From assembly GCA_949316235.1 (NCBI GenBank), contig OX438753.1, positions 17,528,496 through 17,592,495 of the forward strand: 64,000 nucleotides of DNA, given 5' to 3'. The notes under the pieces were generated by a model. It did not search any database. It was not told the origin of the DNA and saw only the letters and a program-made list of their open reading frames with translations. Below, piece by piece: positions 1-8,577 of this stretch. Made by a program: the position numbers and the translations under genes. The DNA comes from Oegoconia quadripuncta (lineage: Eukaryota; Arthropoda; Insecta; Lepidoptera; Autostichidae). Numbering within the stretch: position 1 is the first letter of the stretch; every line of letters begins with the position of its first letter.

Positions 1-235
1 TTGTTGTAGTGGATAGTGACCCTATCAGCGAAACCAACGGTTACGGGTTCGAATCCCGCGAGGGGTAAATGTTAGTGTGATGAATACGAACATTTATTCC
101 CGAGTCATGGATGTTTATATAAATATGTATGTATGTTTATCCGTTATCTAGTATCCATAGTACAAGCTTTGCTTAGTTTGGGACTTGATGAGTAAGTGTC
201 CGAAATATTTATATTTATTTTATTTATTTAATGTG
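1..235 (+). mobile_element. SINE-B copy, tRNA-headed (5' end cut by window edge)
   Basis: The head has a tRNA-like A box (GTAGTGGATAG) and a B box (GGTTCGAATCC), followed by a body with 'ccgagtcatggatgttt' and 'agtacaagctttgcttagtt'. It ends in an A/T-rich TATTTATTTA tail. The same unit recurs at 23158, 44325, 52170 and 61239. It is a pol III-type retroposon, not a functional tRNA gene. Confidence 0.85.
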
Positions 236-444
236 CAAGCGAGGTATTAGTTTACCATAAAGAAATAAGTGTTGGTAGTAATCTAAAATATTAAGTAATA
301 AAATAAAATTTAAATAAAATATTAAATAATATTACAAACCAGATAATATACGAGTACGTAACTAATTTCTAGAAATTTCCTCGAATGTCAGAGCCTAATT
401 TTGGCTTATTCTTTTGTATGTAAACTTGGTACTAATTGGTATTT

Positions 445-772
445 ATTTTATGCACGACGGGTTTGTACTTGACCTCAATCACACCTGATGTTAAGTGAAG
501 ATGAGGTCGAAGGTGGAAGCGTACTGACCCGGAAACCCCAATACATTTGGGGGACTGGCTATCTTATCTCTGACAACCGGAACACAACAATGTCATTAAC
601 ATTGCTGCTTGGCGGCAGTTTTAGATAAGATGGTGGTAGCTAACCAGGCGGACATTTAAAATGCCCTACCACCAACCAAACCGAGTACTTAAACATGTAC
701 CCCGCTGGGGATCGAACCCGCGACCTCCGAATCGTAAACCCAATGTTGTTTGCATTGAGCCACGGAGGCGGT
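445..772 (-). mobile_element. SINE-A copy, full length, tRNA-headed
   Basis: Read on the minus strand it starts CCGCCTCCGTGGCTCAATG, has a B box (GGTTCGATCCC), and continues through a body shared by about a dozen copies in the window ('acctgatgttaagtgaagatg' on the plus strand). It ends with a short A-rich tail at its left edge. It abuts the old inverted-repeat element that begins at 785. Confidence 0.9.
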
Positions 773-784
773 TCAGTATGCTTT

Positions 785-902
785 TACAGGGTGAAAATTA
801 ATTCCTGTAATTCCTGTTTACTCCACTCCTGAATATGAGCAACTTTCCACTAGGAACGATAGCCGAATTCAGCCGAAAATTGTTGGACTTCCACACAAAA
901 GT
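785..902 (+). mobile_element. Short inverted-repeat element (MITE-1), left half; split by the BEL insertion
   Basis: It starts TACAGGGTGAAAATTAATTCC and runs through 'actttccactaggaacgatagcc'. It is collinear with the intact relative at 31553-31822 read in reverse. Its right half resumes at 10953, directly after the BEL element. The two halves together are about 262 bp against 270 bp in the intact copy. Confidence 0.85.
898..902. repeat. Target-site duplication AAAGT, left copy (BEL element)
   Basis: AAAGT directly precedes the TG of the 5' LTR and is repeated at 10948-10952 directly after the CA of the 3' LTR. A 5-bp duplication is usual for BEL/Pao integrases. Confidence 0.9.
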
Positions 903-1430
903 TGTTCGGGACGGCCGATACAGAATGATTGTATATAGTTTAATTACCTGTTTGTTCATTTACTTTATTATTATTTGTATAGTTTTTTTTATTATTTTAC
1001 TTTATTAATTGTATAGATTTAAGATTTCGTTATTAAAATTTACCTCTTGATGCCTTTCATTAACATAGAATAGATAGAAATAAGTTTGTTTGTATGGTTA
1101 TAGGAAGTTTATAATAAAACAAATAAATGAAAGGTAACCGAGGGGTGAGGCAGGCACGATTCAAGTAGTGCGGGGCGGGGCTTCGCCCTACTCCTATCCC
1201 GCAACTATTGCGACACTGGGCGCGGTTATAAATACCGCGCCCCTGCGCAAAAAACTTTCACTTTCGATCGAGCCTCCGGCGCGAACACACCTACAAGAAC
1301 GCAACTACTGGGTTCGTCCTGCCTCTCTCATCAGCACCGTGGAATCTTCAGCGTGGCTTTTTATTTAGTGACTACTCCTTGCAATCCAGCAAAATCTGTA
1401 TGGGAACCACTATACCGACCGTCCCATACA
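903..1430 (+). repeat. 5' LTR of the BEL/Pao element
   Basis: It runs from TGTTCGGGACGG to ACCGTCCCATACA and matches 7396-7753 plus 10778-10947 with no difference that I can find. The U3 region is AT-rich; a GC-rich stretch leads to a TATA box at 1227. A transcription start near A1260 (TTTCACTTT, initiator-like) would place the U3/R boundary there. Confidence 0.95.
1227..1234 (+). promoter_or_regulatory. TATA box of the BEL LTR promoter
   Basis: TATAAATA lies in a GC-rich context 33 bp upstream of an initiator-like TCACTT centred on A1260. The same box is at 7720-7727 in the 3' LTR. Calling it the core promoter is inference from spacing and position in the LTR. Confidence 0.7.
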
Positions 1431-1433
1431 TCG

Positions 1434-1451
1434 TGGTCCTTCGTTAGCCGA
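1434..1451 (+). other. Primer-binding site, probably for tRNA-Tyr
   Basis: TGGTCCTTCG begins three bases after the LTR. It is the complement of a tRNA 3' end CGAAGGACCA, which from memory is the conserved acceptor end of animal tRNA-Tyr. The following TTAGCCGAATC resumes the match to the T-stem after two extra bases. The primer identity is inferred, not checked against a tRNA set. Confidence 0.55.
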
Positions 1452-1473
1452 ATCATCAAGGAAGAAAGAAAAA

Positions 1474-4400
1474 ATGCCAGTCACGAGATCACACAGCAGC
1501 CGCACCGGCCCACGTCCGTCGCCTCGTCCCACTCCCACCGAAGTCACCGCGGAAACAGATACAGAAACTTCGTCGGGCAACTCCGCAACAGACACGAACG
1601 CGACGGTCACCACCGAATCGACAGAAACCGGCACGGCAGCCACCACCACCAACACAAGCCAGACTGATGCAACATTAAGAGAGCAAGGGAAACAGACGCC
1701 GGCGGAGAACAGCACAGAACAGAAGACAGAACCTCCTCCAGCCGCCGGTGGTACCCAGGAACAGATGCCGATAGAAAACGAGAAAACAGCAAAGAAGAAA
1801 GAACGTTCCGCCGGAGGCTCATGTAACAGATCGTCAAAGTCAAGACGTCCGCAGCGATTGGCGCAAGCCAAAGAAGAATTACTTAAGCTACAGATCGAAC
1901 TCGCCGCTGCCCGCGTCACAGCGATAGAGGAAGAATATGATACAGAAGAAGAAGCTAACACGCTGATATCCGCCGACACACCGGAGTCACGCGTAAGCAG
2001 GTGGTTGAACAACAGCCGGCTCCACATGTTAGCCATCACCGATCAACCACACCCGACAGACCCAGCAGAGGAAGACATCGCCCCCTGCCGGGAGAAAATA
2101 GTACCGAACGTCTCCGGTACTACAGCGCCACCTACAGTCAACAACGCGCAACAGCAAACAGCGATCGACATCAACTACGATAATGCAGCGCCACCTACAG
2201 TCAACAATGTGCAGCAACAAACATCGATCGAAAAGAACTTCGATACGACAGCGCCACCTGCAGTGTACAACGAGCAAGAACCAATTCTTATTGCGCCAAA
2301 GAAACAGAACAAGATTGAAAACGGAAGAGAACAAGATAGAACACTTCTTGTACCGGCGGGAGAAATCGCTACGCGTCAACCACAGCGAATAGATATTACA
2401 GAACTCGCGTCTGCGATAGCCCTAGCTGCCAGAGCAGGGCAACAGTTAGCTCCGCGCCACCTTACAGACCTTCCGCCCTTCAATGGATCGCACCAAGAAT
2501 GGTTATCCTTCAGAGCTGCATACAACGAGTCATCCGCCTCATTCACTCTCATCGACAACGTCGCACGCCTTCGTCGAAGCCTTCGTGGAAGAGCAAAGGA
2601 AGCAGTGGAGAATCTCCTGATCTACAGCACCAACCCTGACTATATTATGAAGACACTCGAGTCACGTTTCGGCCGCCCGGACTCAATCGCACTGGCTGAA
2701 CTCGAACGTCTGAGAGCACTACCTCGACTTTCAGACTCACCCAAAGATTTATGCATTTTTGCGACTCGAGTCTCCAACATAGTGACAGCACTCAGGGCAC
2801 TTCAGAAGATTCACTACTTGTACAATCCCGAAGTAACGAAGATCACAGTCGAAAAACTCACCGTCAATCTTCGCTACCGATGGTACGACTTCGTCGCGGA
2901 ACAGAACAGTGAAGAGGCAGACCTACTGAAGCTCGCGCGTTTCCTGGAACGAGAAGCCGAACGATGCAGCATCCACGCTCAGCATGAACCAATCCACGCA
3001 GATACAACCACGGCCGCATCGAAGAAACCGCAACGCACATATGCAGCAGCTGCAACATCATCATCATCATCGACAGTATCGAAAGGGGTTACCGCATGCC
3101 CCATCTGCGCCTCGCCGGGTCACACCACGACAGAATGCAAGAAGTTTAAAGATGCCGACATTAATGGCAAATGGGACCTGGCGAAGACACATCATCTTTG
3201 TTTCCGGTGCCTGCGACACAGAGGCCGCATACATAGCTGCCGCTCATCTAAATGCGGCATCGACGGGTGCTACCATTGGCACCACAGACAACTCCACTTC
3301 GTGCGAAAGGATGAGAAGCCGGTCAAGACCGAGTCTGTAACTTCAACATGGTCTACGTCAACCAGCACTCAAGCCTATCTCAAGATAGTCCCTGTACGCG
3401 CATCGGGTCCAGACGGCGACGTACACACCTACGCATTACTGGACGACGGCTCGACAGTATCATTAATTGACAACGCCATAGTACAGAAAATTGGCGCTAC
3501 AGGCCCGGTCGACCCACTACGCATCGAAGCAATCGGAGACACAGAAGTCGACGCTAGCGCCTCACGACGTGTCACGCTGACACTACACGGCACGACAAGC
3601 GATCATCGAATACAAGCACGCACCATAAATAATCTCCGCCTCTCCACTCAAGAAATTACAGCGAGCGATCTCCACAACTGCGCTCATCTCACCGACATCC
3701 GACATCACCTAACTTATCCGGAAGTGAAACCGAAGATTCTCATCGGGCAAGATAACTGGCAGCTACTCCTCGCCAGCAGCATGAAGACCGGCGCACAGCA
3801 CCAGCCAGTGGCATCTCTCACTCCACTCGGTTGGGTGCTACACGGCGCTCACACACGTGCTCTGAATCGACGGGTCGGTTACGTGAACAATCTGAAGACA
3901 GTTGATGAAAAAATGAATGAAGAACTGAAGCATTACTTTGCACTGGAGTCCCTCACCATTACACCGAAACAGCCCCTCAGCGATCCTGAGGAACGTGCGC
4001 TCACCATGTTACGCGAGCGTACGACAGAGACGGAAGATGGCCGGTATGAAACAACACTATTATGGAAGAACGATGACGCCGTCATGCCCGATAGCTACGA
4101 ACACGCACTCCGGAGGCTGTATTCTACAGAGAAAAAGATCGACAAAGATGCAGTAATGAAAGAAAAATACGAAAGACAGATGACTACGTTTATAGAAAAA
4201 GGCTACGCCGAACGCGCACCTTTGCAGAAGAATGAAAAGAGAACGTGGTACTTACCTCATTTCGCTGTCGTCAATCCCATGAAGCCTGAAAAATTAAGAA
4301 TAGTTCATGACGCCGCTGCGAAGTCGAAGGGGGTCTCACTCAACGACCACCTACTGACGGGACCGGACCTTCTACAGTCTCTACCGGGAGTCCTAATGCG

Positions 4401-7395
4401 CTTCCGTCAGCACCCTATCGCCGTGTCAGCTGATATCGCCGAAATGTTTATGCAAGTGAAGATAAGAGAAGAAGACAGAGATGCACTCAGGTTCCTGTGG
4501 CGAGGAAGTCAGCGCGGAGATCAACCACCCGAAGAATATAGAATGACGTCGCTGATCTTCGGCGCCACCTCCTCACCGTCCTCAGCTATTTTCGTGAAAG
4601 ACCTCAATGCACGAAAATACGAAAAAACTCACACAGAAGCCTGCACTGCCATCGTTAGAAATCACTACGTCGATGACTATCTTCAGAGCTTTCATAATGA
4701 AAACGCGGCGATCAAGACGGCGACAGAGGTGCGAGAAATACATAAGAAGGCACATTTCGAGCTGCGTCAGTGGACGTCGAACTCACAGACGGTGTTAACA
4801 GCACTCGACCCGAACTCAGCACAACCGACATCGATCGCACTCGACGACGGCACGAAATCCGAACGTGTGTTGGGTCTTATATGGATGCCACAGACAGACG
4901 AACTCACTTTCAACTTAGACTTGGCGCGGCTACCACATAATATGATGGACAGCACTCAGCCGACCAAGCGCGAAGCATTGAAGATCATCATGTCTCTCTT
5001 CGACCCACTCGGCATCGCCTCACCGGTTACAGCACGCGCCAAACAGATACTGCAAGAAATATGGCGCCGAGGCACGGGATGGGATGATAAGATAGATGAA
5101 GACCTCGCACTACAGTGGACAGCCTGGATGAAGCACCTGAAAAACCTGAAAAATACAGCTATACCGAGATGCTATCCTGCCTACAGTGACGCCACATCTC
5201 TCCAACTCCACACCTTCGTGGACGCGAGCGAGTCCGCCTATGCAGCCGCACTATACTGGCGCATGGAGATGCCGGACGGTACCGTCAAAGTGTCACTCAT
5301 AACAGCGAAGGCCCGCGTAGCACCGCTCAAACTCACCTCAATCCCACGCCTCGAACTACAAGCCGCGGTGATGGGCAGCCGCATGGCCTCCGCAGTCATC
5401 GCAGAACACGACCGCAAGCCAGAAGCGAAGACATTTTGGACCGACAGCAAAACAGTAACTACGTGGCTGAAAACCGGCGCGCGCTCCTATCGTCCATTCG
5501 TAGCGCATAGAATCGCCGCTATAGAAGAGCACAGTACGGTAAATGAATGGCGATGGTTACCCACGAAACTCAACGTCGCCGACGATGCCACGCGCGATGT
5601 ACCATCCGACTTCGACCACCGCCACCGATGGTACGTCGGTCCAGATTTCCTTCGGCAAAACCCCGCTTCGTGGCCAGTAGAAAAGGCGATCGAGGCGACA
5701 CCGACGGGCGAAGAGAAAACCTTCAATACAACAGTGAACAGAAAAACGCATAGTTTGAAAGATGCGCTTCCACCGATAGAAAGATTCTCCAAGTATGAAA
5801 AACTACTTCGAACAACCGCCAGAATACTACAGTTCATTCAACTATGTCGTCGTAGAACGGAGAAGACGTACTACAAACGTACGAAGAAAAACACGGAAAA
5901 AGACGACGACTGGAAACGACAGAGAAAACGCACCACGCTCAAGCTCAAAAAACCAACAGAGAAACAGATAGAAAATGACGTCACATACTTACCGATCGAC
6001 GCGTCATTATTGTACAGAGCCGAAGAATTGTTAATAGAAGTGAGTCAGATAGAATCCTTCTATGAAGAAATAGAAAATTTGAACAATAACCGGGCCGTAT
6101 CCAGTAACAGTCGACTACGCCCTATGTCCGTGGAAACAGTGAACGGCGTGTTAACACTGAAGACACGCATTGGAGCGACAGAAGGCATTACGGAGAAACA
6201 AAAGAGACCGGCCATACTCGACGGAAATCATCCATTTACGAAGTTATATATCGAGTATATACACAGACAGTTACACCATGCCGGAGTAGAAACAACGATC
6301 AACGAATGTCGACAGCACTTCTGGATACTACGCTTAAGACCGGTCACTCGAATGATAGTACATCGATGTCTCATCTGCCGCATCAAGAAGACAATACCCA
6401 CGCAGCCGCCTACAGGTGACCACCCCCCGTGTAGACTCGCCCACCACCACAGAGCATTCACCTACACGGGCATTGACTATTTTGGGCCACTAACAGTGAG
6501 AGTGGGCCGATCCACGCAGAAACGCTATGTGGCGTTATTTACGTGCCTAACGACACGCGCTGTACACCTGGAGCTGGCTGCGGACCTGAGTGCTGGATCA
6601 GCAATAATGGCACTGCGGCGAATGATAACGCGCCGCGGCTGCCCGACGGAGATCTGGTCAGACAACGGCACCAATCTTCGCGGCGCCGACAGAGAGCTGA
6701 GAAAATCCATCGACAGAAGCACAGAAGAGGAGGCGTCTACGAGGAAGATTACCTGGCGCTACATCCCGCCGGGAGCCCCCTTCATGGGTGGGGCCTGGGA
6801 GCGCCTGGTACGCAGTGTCAAGACAGCCCTCGCCGCCACACTTCATGAGCGTCACCCTACAGAAGAAGTCCTCATGACCCTACTCTCAGAAGCAGAATAC
6901 ACAGTCAACAGCCGGCCGTTAACCCATGTGTCTGTGAACCCCATGGACCCAGAGGCGTTGACACCGAACCACTTCCTGCTGAACGGGCCGGCACGCGTAC
7001 CCACACCTGGTACCTTTGATGACCAGGACCTCATCGGCCACACCCACTGGCGCGCTTCCCAACGCCTCACTGACATATTTTGGACGAGATGGCTCCGCGA
7101 GTACCTGCCCGAACTCCAGAAACGTCGTGACCCCCACGGGAGAGGACCCGCTCTCAAAACAGGCGACGTGGTCCTCATAGTGGACAGCACACTGCCACGC
7201 AATACTTGGCCGCGGGGTATCGTCGCAAAAACTTACCCAGGAGCCGACGGAGTCGTACGGGCAGCGGACGTCCACACGGCGGGAGGGGTGCTAAGAAGAC
7301 CGACCAAGAAGCTGGTGATCCTGCCTACAGAACCGGCCGCCCTACCAGGACAGACAAGTGCAACGACTCGATCGGACGATGCACGGCGGGAGTGA
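1474..7395 (+). CDS. BEL/Pao gag-pol polyprotein, intact, 1973 aa
   Basis: One uninterrupted frame encodes the whole retrotransposon polyprotein. In order: a Ser/Thr-rich N-terminus with a probable coiled coil (about 127-165); three 21-residue repeats (about 218-280); a DUF1759-type gag domain (about 330-500); a zinc-binding region (about 542-609) starting with a CX2CX4HX4C knuckle and ending in a Cys/His cluster; a DUF1758-type aspartic protease with LLDDGS (about 655-661); a reverse transcriptase with D987 and YVDD at 1065-1068; an RNase H with D1250, E1294 and D1327; an H2C2 integrase zinc domain (CX2C at 1632-1635); an integrase core with D1668, D1730 and E1776; and a C-terminal DUF5641-like domain (about 1857-1955). 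All catalytic residues are present. There is no env-like ORF. Translation of a single fused frame is usual for this group. ATG 1474 lies 43 nt after the LTR. The stop codon ends exactly where the 3' LTR begins. The ORF is clearly more GC-rich than the flanking DNA. Confidence 0.95.
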   Translation: MPVTRSHSSRTGPRPSPRPTPTEVTAETDTETSSGNSATDTNATVTTESTETGTAATTTNTSQTDATLREQGKQTPAENSTEQKTEPPPAAGGTQEQMPIENEKTAKKKERSAGGSCNRSSKSRRPQRLAQAKEELLKLQIELAAARVTAIEEEYDTEEEANTLISADTPESRVSRWLNNSRLHMLAITDQPHPTDPAEEDIAPCREKIVPNVSGTTAPPTVNNAQQQTAIDINYDNAAPPTVNNVQQQTSIEKNFDTTAPPAVYNEQEPILIAPKKQNKIENGREQDRTLLVPAGEIATRQPQRIDITELASAIALAARAGQQLAPRHLTDLPPFNGSHQEWLSFRAAYNESSASFTLIDNVARLRRSLRGRAKEAVENLLIYSTNPDYIMKTLESRFGRPDSIALAELERLRALPRLSDSPKDLCIFATRVSNIVTALRALQKIHYLYNPEVTKITVEKLTVNLRYRWYDFVAEQNSEEADLLKLARFLEREAERCSIHAQHEPIHADTTTAASKKPQRTYAAAATSSSSSTVSKGVTACPICASPGHTTTECKKFKDADINGKWDLAKTHHLCFRCLRHRGRIHSCRSSKCGIDGCYHWHHRQLHFVRKDEKPVKTESVTSTWSTSTSTQAYLKIVPVRASGPDGDVHTYALLDDGSTVSLIDNAIVQKIGATGPVDPLRIEAIGDTEVDASASRRVTLTLHGTTSDHRIQARTINNLRLSTQEITASDLHNCAHLTDIRHHLTYPEVKPKILIGQDNWQLLLASSMKTGAQHQPVASLTPLGWVLHGAHTRALNRRVGYVNNLKTVDEKMNEELKHYFALESLTITPKQPLSDPEERALTMLRERTTETEDGRYETTLLWKNDDAVMPDSYEHALRRLYSTEKKIDKDAVMKEKYERQMTTFIEKGYAERAPLQKNEKRTWYLPHFAVVNPMKPEKLRIVHDAAAKSKGVSLNDHLLTGPDLLQSLPGVLMRFRQHPIAVSADIAEMFMQVKIREEDRDALRFLWRGSQRGDQPPEEYRMTSLIFGATSSPSSAIFVKDLNARKYEKTHTEACTAIVRNHYVDDYLQSFHNENAAIKTATEVREIHKKAHFELRQWTSNSQTVLTALDPNSAQPTSIALDDGTKSERVLGLIWMPQTDELTFNLDLARLPHNMMDSTQPTKREALKIIMSLFDPLGIASPVTARAKQILQEIWRRGTGWDDKIDEDLALQWTAWMKHLKNLKNTAIPRCYPAYSDATSLQLHTFVDASESAYAAALYWRMEMPDGTVKVSLITAKARVAPLKLTSIPRLELQAAVMGSRMASAVIAEHDRKPEAKTFWTDSKTVTTWLKTGARSYRPFVAHRIAAIEEHSTVNEWRWLPTKLNVADDATRDVPSDFDHRHRWYVGPDFLRQNPASWPVEKAIEATPTGEEKTFNTTVNRKTHSLKDALPPIERFSKYEKLLRTTARILQFIQLCRRRTEKTYYKRTKKNTEKDDDWKRQRKRTTLKLKKPTEKQIENDVTYLPIDASLLYRAEELLIEVSQIESFYEEIENLNNNRAVSSNSRLRPMSVETVNGVLTLKTRIGATEGITEKQKRPAILDGNHPFTKLYIEYIHRQLHHAGVETTINECRQHFWILRLRPVTRMIVHRCLICRIKKTIPTQPPTGDHPPCRLAHHHRAFTYTGIDYFGPLTVRVGRSTQKRYVALFTCLTTRAVHLELAADLSAGSAIMALRRMITRRGCPTEIWSDNGTNLRGADRELRKSIDRSTEEEASTRKITWRYIPPGAPFMGGAWERLVRSVKTALAATLHERHPTEEVLMTLLSEAEYTVNSRPLTHVSVNPMDPEALTPNHFLLNGPARVPTPGTFDDQDLIGHTHWRASQRLTDIFWTRWLREYLPELQKRRDPHGRGPALKTGDVVLIVDSTLPRNTWPRGIVAKTYPGADGVVRAADVHTAGGVLRRPTKKLVILPTEPAALPGQTSATTRSDDARRE
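2125..2313 (+). repeat. Three tandem 63-bp repeats inside gag
   Basis: Units begin at 2125, 2188 and 2251, each with GCGCCACCT(A/G)CAGT, and encode APP-T/A-V-N/Y-N in frame. The third unit is more diverged. The unit length is a multiple of three, so copy number can vary without breaking the frame. Confidence 0.85.
7385..7395 (+). other. Polypurine tract of the BEL element
   Basis: GGCGGGAGTGA lies immediately 5' of the 3' LTR and would prime plus-strand synthesis. It contains one C and overlaps the end of the gag-pol frame, whose TGA stop is its last three bases. Confidence 0.65.
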
Positions 7396-7753
7396 TGTTC
7401 GGGACGGCCGATACAGAATGATTGTATATAGTTTAATTACCTGTTTGTTCATTTACTTTATTATTATTTGTATAGTTTTTTTTATTATTTTACTTTATTA
7501 ATTGTATAGATTTAAGATTTCGTTATTAAAATTTACCTCTTGATGCCTTTCATTAACATAGAATAGATAGAAATAAGTTTGTTTGTATGGTTATAGGAAG
7601 TTTATAATAAAACAAATAAATGAAAGGTAACCGAGGGGTGAGGCAGGCACGATTCAAGTAGTGCGGGGCGGGGCTTCGCCCTACTCCTATCCCGCAACTA
7701 TTGCGACACTGGGCGCGGTTATAAATACCGCGCCCCTGCGCAAAAAACTTTCA
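7396..7753 (+). repeat. 3' LTR of the BEL element, first part (U3 with TATA box)
   Basis: Identical by eye to 903-1260 of the 5' LTR. It stops after TTTCA, where the LINE begins. The remaining 170 bp resume at 10778. Confidence 0.95.
7742..7753. repeat. 12-bp target-site duplication of the nested LINE, left copy
   Basis: AAAAAACTTTCA occurs here and at 10766-10777, where its leading A residues merge with the LINE poly(A). This is the expected signature of target-primed reverse transcription. Confidence 0.85.
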
Positions 7754-8577
7754 TTCCGCTCCGCGCCGTCGTCGTGTTCGCACGTCTGTCGCGCGCTCTC
7801 TCGATCGTTCGTTCGTTCGTCTCGCTGTGCTGTGCTGCGCTGTGCTCCGTGCTCCGTGCATCGTGCATCGTGCTGCGCTCGCCGCCTGCTGCTCTTCCGC
7901 GCCGTGTCGTCCGTCGTGCCGCACAACCGCGTCGCGCTCACCCCGCGCCGGTCTACATCCGTGCTTCCGCGACGGTAGCGCCACTCCGCGGCCGGCCGCG
8001 TCGACTGTTTAACGTCGTATACGTTATTGCGCATAGGGACCGCCGCGCAGTTTTCACTGCGGGTTCTAGGTCCCTTTTGTTTCACGCGAATTCGTGCATC
8101 GTTGCAAATCCGCCCCTAGCGGTGGTCGCCCTGACAGACACCCCTTGGGCAGGGGAAAACAGTGTCTCGGGCAGGAGGCCGACCCGAGCCTCGTGGTTCC
8201 CCTTCTGGGAAACACACTTTCGGAAGGCGTTAGCGTACGGCCTTGGGGGGTCTCCTAGTCGTGCGCTAATTGCGTCCGCCCTACCAACCACCCATCCCAC
8301 CCTCCTATCCCCTTGGTGTTGTTTGGGCGTCTGCCGGGACCGCTCCCGGCCGGCTACCCTCTCGCCTCGGGCTGCTAGGGCTTTACACCCTCCGCACATT
8401 GAGATTGGCGGAGGACCACGACACACCTGAGTGTTAGGGCCCACCTAGGTCACTCAACCTCCCCGCCTCACCCGGCCGGGAGGGTACCTACACATCCGCG
8501 GGCAATCCCACCCGTCGGACCCCGCGCTTCACGCACTTTGCGCTTCACGCACCCTCTCTCTTTTTGATTCTCTCAGA
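7754..8577 (+). other. 5' UTR of the nested LINE
   Basis: GC-rich DNA with iterated short motifs (CGTTCGTTCGTTCG near 7805; CCGTGC and CATCGTGC iterations near 7845-7870; GCGCTTCACGCAC twice near 8524-8550). An open frame at 7774-8430 is probably a by-product of base composition. Jockey-type LINEs usually carry internal promoters here; the junction sequence TCATTC resembles an initiator. Confidence 0.7.

Noticed and set aside
1168..1368. Short frame starting MRGGASP in the LTR, found again at 7661
   Set aside because: It lies across the LTR promoter and start site and exists twice only because the LTR does.
1410..2039. Antisense open frame of 209 codons opposite gag
   Set aside because: It is the complement of the low-complexity, GC-rich N-terminus of gag. 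No start context or family supports it.
2125..2313. CRISPR-like array
   Set aside because: The three units are contiguous, without spacers, and in frame within gag. The genome is eukaryotic.
7774..8430. 218-codon frame in the LINE 5' UTR
   Set aside because: Arg/Ala/Ser/Pro composition follows GC-rich DNA with iterated motifs. No domain is visible, and the true ORF1 starts at 8578.
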